A stretch of 64,000 bases of DNA from Caulochytrium protostelioides (Eukaryota; Chytridiomycota; Caulochytriomycetes; Caulochytriales; Caulochytriaceae): assembly GCA_003615045.1 (NCBI GenBank), contig ML014142.1:62001-126000 (forward strand), given 5' to 3'. Shown in pieces: positions 1 through 9,711 of this stretch. The notes under the pieces are model-generated. The model ran no database searches. It was not told the origin of the DNA and worked only from the letters and a program-made list of their open reading frames with translations. Position numbers and translations under genes: made by a program. Numbering within the stretch: position 1 is the first letter of the stretch; every line of letters starts with the position of its first letter.

Positions 1-836
1 GTCTCTTGCGTCGTCTTGAACCCGGTGAAGCCCATCAGCCGCGCCATCTGCGCGGCCTCGTCCTCCTCGGGGTCGTTGGCGCCCGTGGCCGTCGCTGGAG
101 TCGCTGCCGCGGTCGTCGTCTCGGAGGGCGGGGCCTGCTGCTGCTGCTGCGCGGCCGCTTGCTCGAGCGCCACCACGCGACGGATCCGGCGGCCGCGCTC
201 GTCGCGCTCCTCATCGCTGCTGCTCGCATAGCCGCCGCCGCCGCCGCCGCCGCGCCGAAACTCGCCAGGACGGCGACCGCCACCGTAACCGCGGTCCCGC
301 TCGCGGCTGCTCGGGTACGACCGACGGTCGTCGCCTGCGTCGTACCGGCCGAGCGCAGGGTACGCGACGCGGCGGTCGCGGTCGCGGTCGCGGTCGCGGT
401 CGCGGTCGCGGTCGCGGTCGCGGTCGCGCTCCCGATCGTCGTCGCGGCCTCGTGGATCGCGGTCATACCGATCGTCGCGACCGGTCGATCGGTCATACCG
501 CTCCGTACGGCGATACGCGTCGCGGTCGCGGCGCTCCTCAGACTCCCGATAACGGCTGGGACGCGAGTCGTGTCGCAGTGCATCGCGGTCCGGATACCGC
601 CCATAGTCTCGTCGATCCGGCTCTCGCTCACGGTCTCGCTCACGGTCCCGCTCACGGTCTCGCTCACGGTCCCGCTCACGGTCCCGCTCACGGTCCCGCT
701 CACGCTCGTCATCGCGGCCCCGGGTCCGTGAGGATGACGGTGGTGGTGACCGGGAGCGCGAGCGCGGACGTGATGATCGCGGAGGCGCGGCCGAGACCGA
801 GCCCGCCGCGGTGGCGGCGGCGGCGCCCGAAACCAT
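1..836 (-). CDS. SNRNP27: U4/U6.U5 tri-snRNP 27 kDa-like protein, C-terminus cut by window edge
   Basis: Reading the minus strand from an ATG at 836, one frame stays open to the window edge with no stop. The N-terminus is Ala/Ser-rich, followed by about 150 residues of alternating Arg-Asp, Arg-Glu and Arg-Ser (the tandem GGTCGC and CTCACGGTC repeats on the plus strand). The last residues before the edge are MARLMGFTGFKTTQE, which line up with the conserved C-terminal block of SNRNP27 (human MMKLMGFSSFDSTKGK). In the family this short block is the functional core, preceded by an RS-type domain, and the protein belongs to the spliceosomal tri-snRNP. Roughly the last 35 residues should lie outside the window. 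The frame was chosen because only it gives both the RD repeat and the LMGF block. Divergent to the acyl-CoA synthetase. Alternative: another RS-domain protein, but the C-terminal block argues against that. Confidence 0.85.
   Translation of the reverse strand, partial: MVSGAAAATAAGSVSAAPPRSSRPRSRSRSPPPSSSRTRGRDDERERDRERDRERDRERDRERDRERDREREPDRRDYGRYPDRDALRHDSRPSRYRESEERRDRDAYRRTERYDRSTGRDDRYDRDPRGRDDDRERDRDRDRDRDRDRDRDRDRRVAYPALGRYDAGDDRRSYPSSRERDRGYGGGRRPGEFRRGGGGGGGYASSSDEERDERGRRIRRVVALEQAAAQQQQQAPPSETTTAAATPATATGANDPEEDEAAQMARLMGFTGFKTTQE
35..712. repeat. Hexanucleotide and trinucleotide-based repeats encoding Arg-Asp/Arg-Glu runs
   Basis: Two tandem tracts lie inside the SNRNP27-like gene: a near-perfect GGTCGC array around 372-430 and a CTCACGGTC/CCGCTCACGGTC array around 620-706. 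In the coding frame they give DRDRDR and ERDRER runs. They also keep the other frames open, producing spurious Val-Ala and Thr-Val-Ser repeat ORFs. Such tracts are prone to length change by slippage. Confidence 0.8.
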
Positions 837-2190
837 CAGAAGCGGTCAAGGGCCGGGGTGACAGGGGATCAATGGATCCGCAGGATCAGCTCGTAACCGA
901 TAGATGGGGAAAAATCGCGTGTGATGGGAGGGGACAGGGTAGGCAGGAAGATCCGGCGAGCGACACCGCATCGTCCTGCGTGTTGTCCGCTCCGGCATGG
1001 AACGCTCTCGCCGTCTCACAGGGTGCCCGGGTGTGACCACCGTGAGACCCTTGTGGGTCACACGCGGGCCCGCGGGCCCTCGGGGTTTCGTTGAGTCCCG
1101 CCCGCTATGTCGTGCCGGCCTGCGCGAGGCTAAGCGTGTGGCTTGGAGCTGTGGCTTGGCAGGAGAGCCGGCTGGCTCGGAGTCGACTCCACGGTGTCGA
1201 GGCGACCCTGGGAGTCGGCTCCCGGCGTCGGAGCCGGATGGCTGGGTCCGACTCCGGCGCGTGACCGTGGCGGCCGGACCTCTGGCTCGTGTCGCCGGCA
1301 CCGGCGGGTCCGGGCGCTCGCGAGGGCCGGCGGCACCCCGTGTGGCCGGGTGAAAACCGGGGACGCGCGCCGGCGTCGCCACGTCGCCGGTGCATGGAAG
1401 CCACCCGGAAGCACCGGAGCCCCGGTGACGTCCGGGGGGGCGCGCGGCCCCGGCGAACGGCCGTGGGGCGGGGCCGCGCCAGCGAGGGCCGCCGTCGTTT
1501 TCCGTGTGGGCGGCCGCGCGCGCCCAGCGCCCCGTGGGGCTCGTCACATGTCATGTGACCGCCCAGGGACCCGGCAACCCGGGGAAAAAAAAGCTTAACC
1601 GCCACGCCAGCGATCGTCCGACACGGCCGCCGGCCGCCGGGGGCTGCTCGGTGGCGGCCGCGGCCTGGCCGGCCGTCACCCGCTGGCGCCGGCACGAGCG
1701 AGCCCACACGCGACATCGCAGACATCGAGGGTGTCTCGCCGTGGCCGGTCCGTGGCGTGGCGGCGTCGCATGCGATCGCCACCCGGGGATCGACGTGGAG
1801 ATCATGCCGTATCGGACGGATCCGGTCGCCACAGGACGATCGATCGTCTTGGAGGCAGACGACGACGACGACGACGACGACGAGCATGCCGGCTCGGTCG
1901 GAACGACTTGAAGCGGCGGGCCAGAAGCGGGACTCAAGCAGGGGAAGCTTGCCAACCAGAGGGATTCTTGACGACACGATGGCTCCGGGGCATCTGGATG
2001 GCCGCCCACGATCTCAGGTCTGGAAGCACCGTAGACGACTGTTGCCGTCATCGCCGCCCCGGTTTGCCGCTCCGTCAGCGACATCCGAGTCTCCATTCTG
2101 AGCATCGTCGAGCTCACGTAGCTGTCGACACATTCCAACCCTCACGCCGTTATCTCTCTCCCTTGAGATCACCCTCGTCGCGTCAGCAAA
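837..2190. other. Divergent intergenic region between SNRNP27-like gene and acyl-CoA synthetase
   Basis: No coding sequence could be supported on either strand; the ORFs present are Arg/Pro-rich and overlap each other in all frames. It must hold the promoters of both flanking genes. Visible structure: an 8-bp inverted repeat GTGTGACC...GGTCACAC (1031-1063), a 17-bp near-perfect palindrome around CATG (1543-1559), and a GAC trinucleotide run (about 1858-1882). The last 150 bases before the start at 2191 become less GC-rich and pyrimidine-rich, as expected of a fungal 5' leader. Confidence 0.6.
1543..1559. promoter_or_regulatory. Palindrome GTCACATG-T-CATGTGAC
   Basis: Two perfect 8-bp arms are separated by one base. 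Each arm holds a CACATG/CATGTG E-box-like half. It sits in the divergent promoter region, 648 bases before the acyl-CoA synthetase start. It could bind a dimeric bHLH or bZIP factor; this is inference from symmetry only. Confidence 0.3.
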
Positions 2191-4413
2191 ATGGCGGGCG
2201 TGACCCCGACGGTCTTGGACCCTGTCCTCGGCATCCCGTACTTCTCGAGCGAGACGCTCGCCGCGATCCAGCGGTCGGGCCCCGTGGCGGTCGAGATCCC
2301 GGGTACTCGCACGCAATCCAACGAGACGGGCATCTACCGCTCGGTCCTCTCGCCGGCCCGCCTTCTCGATGGCACGCCCAGCGCCCGTACCGCCTCAGGC
2401 CTCTTCTCCTCCATGGCCAAGCACTATGCCAACGTCCCCTGTCTCGGATACCGTCCGATGCGGCTGCTGCCCGACGGCACTGTGACCTGGGACAATCACT
2501 TCGAGTGGCAGGACTACGCCACCATTGAGCGGCGCCGCATCCACATCGGTCAAGGTATCCTCGAGACATGGATTCAACACCTCGGTGGTCAAGCCACCGA
2601 CGTCTTCCACGTCGGCCTGTACGGACAGAACAGCCGCGAGCTGCTGCTCACGGACCTGGCGTGCGGCTCGCAGAAGCTACCCAGCGTCGCTATTTATGAT
2701 ACCCTCGGCCCGACGGCCGCCGAATTTATTATCCGCCACGGCGAGTGTCCCATCGTGGCGGCGACCGCCTCGAAGTTGCCGGGGCTGCTGGCGACCGCGA
2801 GTCGGTGCCCCAATTTCCGCGGCATCATTGTGCTGGACTCGGGCGTCAACCCTTTGGCGCCGACGCAGATCACGGCGGCTCGGCCGTGGGCGGCCGAGAA
2901 GGGGCTGGCGATCTGGACGCTCGAAGAGATCGAGGCTCTGGGCGCCCAGAGTGCCCTGGGCCCGCGCCCGCCCCAGCCCGATGACTTGGCCGTCATTTCG
3001 TATACGAGCGGGACCACGGGCGACCCGAAGGGCGCGATGCTGTCGCAGCGCAACCTCGTCAGTGTTGCGCTGAGCGTGCACACGCAGTCGCCACGCATGT
3101 CACCCGGCGACAAGTACCTGTCCCACCTGCCGCTGGCCCACGTGTTTGAGAAGCTCACCGTGTGGTTTGTCTTTGGCTTCGGTGGCTCGATCGGGTTCTG
3201 CCGCGGCGACACGGCGCTGCTCATGGAAGACGTCCAGCTGCTCCAGCCGACCTTGTTTGTCTCCGTGCCCCGCTTGTTTAACCGGGTTTACGACAAAATT
3301 ATCGCCGGCGCCCAGGCCAGCCCGTTCAAAGCGTGGGCGATGGCCCGGGCCTTAGTGGCGAAACGCACGCGCTTTCTGCAGACGGGTGATTTGCACCACG
3401 CCCTGTGGGACCGCCTCGTGTTTGGCAAGGTCCGCGCCGCGCTGGGCGGCAAGACGCGGTACATGCTGACGGGTAGCGCTCCGATCCACCGCGACGTCGT
3501 GACCTTCCTGCGGCTGGCCTTCGGCGCCAGGATGGCCGAAGGCTATGGCCAGACCGAGTCGGCCGCCGGCTTGACTATCTCCTTCTTTGAATCGCGCGAT
3601 GCCGGCAACGTCGGCGGTCCGCTGGTGTGCAATGAGATCAAGCTCGTGGACTGCCCCGAGAACCAGTACTTTGTCACGGACCAGCCGTACCCGCGTGGCG
3701 AAATCTGGGTCCGCGGGCACAATATCTTTCAGGGCTACTACAAGGATCCCGTCAAGACCGCCGAGGCGCTGACGAGCGACGGCTGGCTCAAGACGGGCGA
3801 CATTGGCCAGATCGATGCGCAGGGCCGGCTGACTCTGATCGACCGCAAAAAGAACATTTTCAAGCTCAGCCAGGGCGAGTACGTGGCGCCTGAAAAGATC
3901 GAGAGTAGTTACCTGAAGAGCCCGTGGGTGGCCCAGATATTTGTGCACGGCGACTCGCTACGCAACGAGCTGGTGGCCGTCATCGTGCCCGACTTCGACC
4001 AGCTGGCGCCGCATGCGGTGGCGCAGGGCTGGCTGCGCGCGTCGGATGCGCCGGCGCCCGGCACGGCCACGCCGGTCCCGACGCCCGCGGCGCTTGTCGA
4101 GCTCACGGCCAAGCCTGAAGTGCGCGACATGATCCAGCGCGATCTGGACCGTGTGGCCCGCAGTGAAAAGCTGCGCGGATTCGAAATCGTCCGCCGCATC
4201 CACCTCGCCGCTCAGCCCATGACGATCGAGCAGGATCTGATGACGCCGACGATGAAGATCAAGCGCGCGCAAGCAGCGAAGGTGTTCCGTCCGCAGATCG
4301 ACGCGCTGTATGCGGAGCTGGAAGCCGACTCGAACTCGGCGGCGTCGGCAACAGTGTCGCAGGCCGCATCCACAGGCATGACCATCGTGGATGGCATCAA
4401 GGCCAAGCTCTAG
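2191..4413 (+). CDS. Long-chain fatty acyl-CoA synthetase (FAA/ACSL family)
   Basis: Encodes 740 residues, the usual length for fungal Faa1/Faa4-type enzymes, which join long-chain fatty acids to CoA via an acyl-AMP intermediate. The AMP-binding signature YTSGTTGDPKGAMLS is at about residues 271-285. Further motifs are YGQTESAAG, the GEIWVRGHNIFQGYYKD block, DGWLKTGDIG with LIDRKKNIFKLSQGEYV (the fatty-acyl-CoA synthetase motif, from about 530), and the C-terminal Lys region TPTMKIKRAQ. The ATG is preceded by AAA and followed by G, a good context. No intron. The protein ends in Ala-Lys-Leu, a permitted variant of the peroxisomal PTS1 signal, so part or all of the enzyme may feed peroxisomal beta-oxidation. 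There is no clear N-terminal membrane segment. Family assignment is firm; the exact paralogue is not assigned. Confidence 0.95.
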   Translation: MAGVTPTVLDPVLGIPYFSSETLAAIQRSGPVAVEIPGTRTQSNETGIYRSVLSPARLLDGTPSARTASGLFSSMAKHYANVPCLGYRPMRLLPDGTVTWDNHFEWQDYATIERRRIHIGQGILETWIQHLGGQATDVFHVGLYGQNSRELLLTDLACGSQKLPSVAIYDTLGPTAAEFIIRHGECPIVAATASKLPGLLATASRCPNFRGIIVLDSGVNPLAPTQITAARPWAAEKGLAIWTLEEIEALGAQSALGPRPPQPDDLAVISYTSGTTGDPKGAMLSQRNLVSVALSVHTQSPRMSPGDKYLSHLPLAHVFEKLTVWFVFGFGGSIGFCRGDTALLMEDVQLLQPTLFVSVPRLFNRVYDKIIAGAQASPFKAWAMARALVAKRTRFLQTGDLHHALWDRLVFGKVRAALGGKTRYMLTGSAPIHRDVVTFLRLAFGARMAEGYGQTESAAGLTISFFESRDAGNVGGPLVCNEIKLVDCPENQYFVTDQPYPRGEIWVRGHNIFQGYYKDPVKTAEALTSDGWLKTGDIGQIDAQGRLTLIDRKKNIFKLSQGEYVAPEKIESSYLKSPWVAQIFVHGDSLRNELVAVIVPDFDQLAPHAVAQGWLRASDAPAPGTATPVPTPAALVELTAKPEVRDMIQRDLDRVARSEKLRGFEIVRRIHLAAQPMTIEQDLMTPTMKIKRAQAAKVFRPQIDALYAELEADSNSAASATVSQAASTGMTIVDGIKAKL

Positions 4414-4638
4414 CCGCTTGCCTGCTGGCGCCCCAGGCGGGTGAGCTCGGCACGAGCTGACGTGCTGTTGGAGGGGGGGGGCCTGCTCGATGTGGGAGGC
4501 CGTTACCTGCATGGCCTTCGCTGAATAATGGCCTTGGGCCCTTTTCTTTCCCTTTTTGCTGTCCAGGGGCTACATCATATAGATTTGATGGATTTATATG
4601 AATAGATTGTGGACATGATCTTTCCCGTGACCATCGGT

Positions 4639-4663
4639 CCCCCTCGAAGGCCTTTCGAGGGGG
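4639..4663. repeat. Perfect hairpin-forming inverted repeat downstream of acyl-CoA synthetase
   Basis: Ten-base arms CCCCCTCGAA and TTCGAGGGGG flank a 5-base loop, about 225 bases after the stop codon. It may fold in the 3' end of the transcript or be a protein-binding palindrome. No poly-T tract follows, so there is no sign of an RNA polymerase III terminator. Confidence 0.4.
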
Positions 4664-6252
4664 AATCCATCCACCTCCTCCGATGTTCTTGCTGCAATCT
4701 TCCGTGACGTGGCAACGAGGAGAATTCTGAGCCGGGGATCCTCCGTTATATTCTCATCCAGGTGGGTCGATCTCGGCCAGGCGTCGATCCGCCATGCCGG
4801 TGATAGCTCGAGCAACTCGACTCGACCCTTCATACCTTCTCCCGACGTGGTGGTGGGGGCGGGGTGAGGGCGAGGGTGTTAGTGGTGAATAAGAGCCGGT
4901 GTAAACCGAGTACCCAAAGCCGCGCTGGGCGCACCAGCGCCTGCGGTTGGACAGCGGCAAAGCAGTGCGTGTTTGCCCCGTTCGTGAACCGCGTCGCCGA
5001 GGGGGCAGCCACGGAGAAGAAGTCCGTGGTGGTCGCATCCAAGTTGACCCCGGAGGCCAGGGCGAGATCGTTGTTCCCACGGCTCGCGCGTCCATGACGT
5101 ACCCAGCGTTTACGCACCGACCTGGTCGACGTGTTCCGGACGACTCATATGCATGCCAAGACGAATCGGGTCGCGACAGAGGTGCCAATCCGCGACACGA
5201 CGGTCGTGCCGACGTAGCGAGCGTCTAGGGCTGGCGATTACCCAACGGAGGCGCATGGCGGTCAACCGGGTCCCCAGGACCCGGGTGTATGCCACGACGC
5301 ATGTGGTCCTGAAACCATGGCAACGCCGGCGCACGAAGGCCCGTGGCCCATGGTTGGCTATGGTGTCAATCCGCCCTCAGCAAGTTGGTGAACAGCGATC
5401 ATCATCAATGCTGAGTTGAACATGCAACGCTGCCTGGCCTCACGGGTCAGGCCGGGAGCGCTGTGCCGCATCCCTGGGCCAGCCCCACTGGAGCCCGTGG
5501 TCGGCGAGCGCATCCGGCGCTCTCAATTAAACGCGGTACCGCCTCCGTCGGGGCCCCTAGGGGCATGAGGGCATGGCGTTCGTGTTACGTCATCTCGCCT
5601 GTACGTTTCTAGGGAGTATACGACAGGTATCAAACCCCCCCAACCCTCTTCGCCATTCATATCGATCTTTGATGACTATGAACTCGTGTCCCTCGGGCAC
5701 TCTATTGGAGACGCGGTGCGGGCAGTCCAGGTGCTTTCTAACCAGTGGCATCGGTCAAGACCACAGGGGTATGAGCGATCTGCAAACGCGATCATGATTG
5801 ACGCGCCCATCTCGGAAGGCAGGCAAGGCCTATGACAAGGGCTTCCTGGACCGCCACGTATTCCTACGAGCTTCACCGTCATCCCTACCGAAACAGCGGT
5901 GGGTGTCGCCTTCGTCCGATGCCGCGGTGTCCACCGCCCGATCCACGGCCAGGAAGCGGTGCTCTTGCTCGTCGTGGTGGCCGTATGAGCGTGATGACGA
6001 TCCTGCCCCAGCGGGCCAGCTCGACGGTCGTGGTGCTGCTCATCTGCCCCCTAGGAAGTGGCGGACGCCGCGGTCGGACGTCAACACGACCGACCGGTGG
6101 ATGCGCCACCCGTCGAAGCCGCGACCCCTTCTTTTCCTGCGCCGAATCCTCCCGGCGGGCAGGGTCGGCCACACGACGCCAGCGCCTGCGCCAGCGCCAG
6201 CGCCTACCGCGGCCGCCCCGCAGCCGTCCGACGCCACCGGCCCTGCGCGTGC

Positions 6253-6290
6253 GGGGCCGGGCCGGGCCGGGCCGGGCCGGGCCGGTCCGC
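6253..6290. repeat. GGGCC pentanucleotide tandem repeat
   Basis: About six tandem copies of GGGCC lie in the most GC-rich part of the gene-free stretch. The G-runs could form quadruplex or very stable duplex structure. It lies inside several overlapping non-supported ORFs. Confidence 0.6.
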
Positions 6291-8869
6291 GAGGTGGGGA
6301 CGAGAAGGCCGATTTTCGCGATCGCAGAAAGGCCGTCATACTGACTTGGTCAGCGTCTCTGCTCGGGCTGCTGGCGGGGACTGCTGGCGCGCCGCTGCTC
6401 CGCAGGCGGGGGGTGGGCCGTGGGCTCGGCGCTCGGCGGCTCGGCCCTTCGCACCGTGGTGCTGGCGCCATCTTGCGAACATCCTGCCGCTCCGCATCCA
6501 GGAGCACGCCCGACAGGTCCGAGGCTCTCGTCGGCCACCCCACCGGCTGGGTCCCAGGGGCTCCGTGCGGGGGGCCGCGGTGGCGCGGGGAAACAAACGC
6601 CGTGGGAGGCCAAGCACGGCGAAGAGAAGGCCCAGCTGCGTCGGAGCCCGTGACGTTGGACGCATCACCGCCGCGGTGCGGCCATTGTCTTGATCTGGGG
6701 TCGGCAGGCTCCGTGGGAATCGACGTCATGCATCACCGGATCAGAGACGCAGGTGGGGGTGTGGAGGCGCGGCCTCCGCGGTGCGCCTCCGCGCTCGCGC
6801 TCGCATCATCAACATCAACATCCGCATCATCATCATCGGCGCCCGCCGCCATTCCCGTCGCCCAACACACGCCAGTTAGGCAGTTAGGCAGTTTGGCGTG
6901 GTCCACCGCCGCGACCGCCATCATCATCGGGGTCGTGCATGAACGCATCGAGCGCGTGCTCCCCCCCGCAAGGGGCACGGCGGGGGGCAGGGGGCGATGC
7001 ATGCGTGAGAAGGGCGTCAGGACGACCGCCGCGCGGGGCGGCGCGCCGGGGACGCGCGTGCTGAGGGCCGGCCCACGCGCACGGGGCGGATGCGCGGACG
7101 GAGGCGGTATCGCGATGGCTCGAGAGAGGCCGTTCCGCATGGGCGCGGTGGAGGCGTCGCGATCTGTGTGGATGTGTCGTGGTGGGTGTGTCGGAGCATG
7201 ACGGCCCGCGGATGGCGCGAACCGCCGGCGGCATCACCCCCATTCGACGTCGGCGCCCGCCGACGTCGATATCGAAGGGTCACGGACCGAATGACGGCGG
7301 GACGGCGGGACGGCGGACGGCGACGACGTGTGCCGCGGCCACACGCCGCGGCGCTGGACCCTGCGGAGCAGCAGGTGGATGGCCAGCGGCCGGGGCGCCC
7401 GCGCGTCCGCCCGTGGGAGGGCCAGGTCGCTGCAATGACGATGACGATGATCGCTCGGTGGTGACCACGCGCTCTCCGATCCGTGCGACGGAGCAAATGG
7501 CGTGCGGCCGTGCTTTGGACCCGGCCCTGGATGCCGTATTCTTCGGCTCGCACGCAGCGCGCTCGTTCGCTGCCAGCCGGACATCAAGGTCACCACGTTA
7601 AATCCTCTCTTGTTTTAAACTCCCACTCAACTCTCGCCCGATACCTGGCGTTGGGGTTCTTTCCGCTTCGTGCAACGCTCATCTTTCCACGTGGTTGCTG
7701 ATTGGCACTGCTCTTCTTTTCTATAACGATTTCCATTGGGGTTCACTGACCCGGTGATCCGGCATTTTGAGTTCTTTGGACTTCTCCACTCTTTTTCACC
7801 ACTGGCTAGCGTAATCCAAGGATCGGGTTCCCGGGCCGCCATCCACGTGGTTCGATCGGAGCCTTCATCACACGACAAGTACCGTGCATCCGACATCTTT
7901 CCTCAACTAACAGATAGCAGAGACGCCCTGCTTCTTGCGGGTCTGAACATTTTAAGCGCTTCGGCCCGAAAAGGCCTTCTGCCATTCTTCTGCGGCCCCC
8001 CCAATTTCCTTTTTTTTCTTGTTCACCATCGAGCCGACGGGTGTCCCGGCGCCGCCGCTGCCGCCGTGACATCATTTGACTCGGCCCGACCGACGAGCTG
8101 CTGGCGTCATTTCGTCGCGGCATACTCGCGCCGCCGTTTCCCCCTTCGAGCCGGACTCGGGCTATCGGCATCTGCGCTCATCGCTCGCCGTTCAGCTATT
8201 ACGGAACGGTCTTTCACGCTCCACGTGCGATTCTCGGCGACGGCTGACCATCGGAGTTGCCTGCATCAGTGATTCGGCGGCAAAATCGCTGATTTTGTTG
8301 TTTCGTGGTCACGTCCTGCCTTCCCACGTCCTGCCCGCTCGCTCCGCTGGTGCGTGTGGTTCGTATCTCCCCGTTTGGCGCATGGATGCGTCCGATTCTC
8401 AGCAGCCTTGACCACCATCGCTCTACTTGACGCTGTGCCCTCCACCCGCCGAGGGCATCCTGTTCCAGCTGATTGCTCGCGGTTTCAGCTGTCGCGACTG
8501 ACACTGTCTTGTGGATCCTGCCCAGACCACGTGGCCTCATTCCAACGCGAGGTCATCGCGGCGGTCCTCGTTACTTCACTGGCACTTTCCGCTCGCCGCC
8601 GACTTCGTTGCTCGCATCCACTCCTCTTGACCTGACAGGTCCTCCGAACGTGGTCCGAAGTGCTGTGATTGTGTGCGGTAGGGTAGCGGCGGCGCTGCTT
8701 TTTCTGTAACCGCGCACTCTTCATACCGTCGTCACGAGGATCTTTCGCTAGAGCGTGTGCTGGATCACCGTCCTTCTGGTATCAGATATCCTCTTTGATT
8801 GAGCCTCTGCGCCTGTCCCACGCTTCATCGTCTGCGTTCCGCTTTCTCTTGGCCCTGACCTGTGCGACC

Positions 8870-9661
8870 ATGGCTTGGTACAACTTTCTGACTCGAGGTA
8901 CGTCCGCAGTCCCCTTCAAATGACGCGAAAGTTGACGCCACCTTTCTTCTTCTTCTTTTCCCCCTTTTTTCTTAGGAGGCGGTTCTGGGTGGGCGGGCGA
9001 TGCTTGGCAACTCACAATAGCATGTCAGGCCACTCGAGACAGCTGGCAGGCTCGCAAAACCCGGATGGCTGAGGGCGGCCGATGCGGCACACTTGAAACT
9101 AACCCATGTGTCGCTGCACGGACAGTGAGACTTTTGATGATAAAAGAGACTCACATCCTTCGTTTGATATATGCTCCTGGCATTTTTGAATCCTTGTTTT
9201 TGGTATGGTAGACAAAGACCCTGGCGCTAAGACGCTCCGGGCTCTCCGACGTACGACCAGTGACGGCTCCAAACCCATTCACTCGAAGGGTGTGCACGCA
9301 CACCACCCGAACACCTCCAACACCACGAGCGCTAACGCTGCGCAGGTTTCAACGAATGCTTCAACTGCGGCCATCCCCTTTTCCAGTTCGCCAGGCAGCA
9401 CGCACCGTTACGCCGTTGGCCAAGACGTCGCGGCCTCGGGACACCCTTACCACGGCAGCGGCTCGCCCGTGCTGAAGCAGCGCTTCAAACGCTCCCTTCG
9501 CCGGACCATTGCCGACGACGCCGACGCCGACGTTGACGGCGACGCGAACCATCCCGCCTCGCTCCGCAAATCTCACGACCAACCCCGCTCGGCCGCCATT
9601 CCTGTCGCGCCCTCGGCCGCCCTCCCCACGCATCGTCCGTCTGACGGCTATCCGTCGTCAA

Positions 9662-9711
<50 letters not shown>

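Larger units (their letters stand above)
4414..8869. other. Long intergenic stretch with no supportable gene
   Basis: About 4.4 kb lie between the acyl-CoA synthetase stop and the kinase start. 4414-5800 has mixed composition with only short ORFs. 5800-7600 is extremely GC-rich, including a GGGCC tandem run near 6253-6286, and has long overlapping ORFs in several frames on both strands (for example 5798-7201 plus and 6040-6729 minus) that are Arg/Pro/Ala-rich with no recognisable motif. 7600-8869 is less GC-rich and pyrimidine-rich and probably contains the promoter and leader of the kinase. I looked for tRNA A/B boxes, exons with flanking splice sites and conserved motifs and found none. Confidence 0.5.

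Noticed and set aside
5798-7201. 467-codon plus-strand ORF in the gene-free stretch
   Set aside because: Arg/Pro/Ala-rich, overlaps equally long frames, includes the GGGCC repeat, no motif or convincing start; composition explains it.
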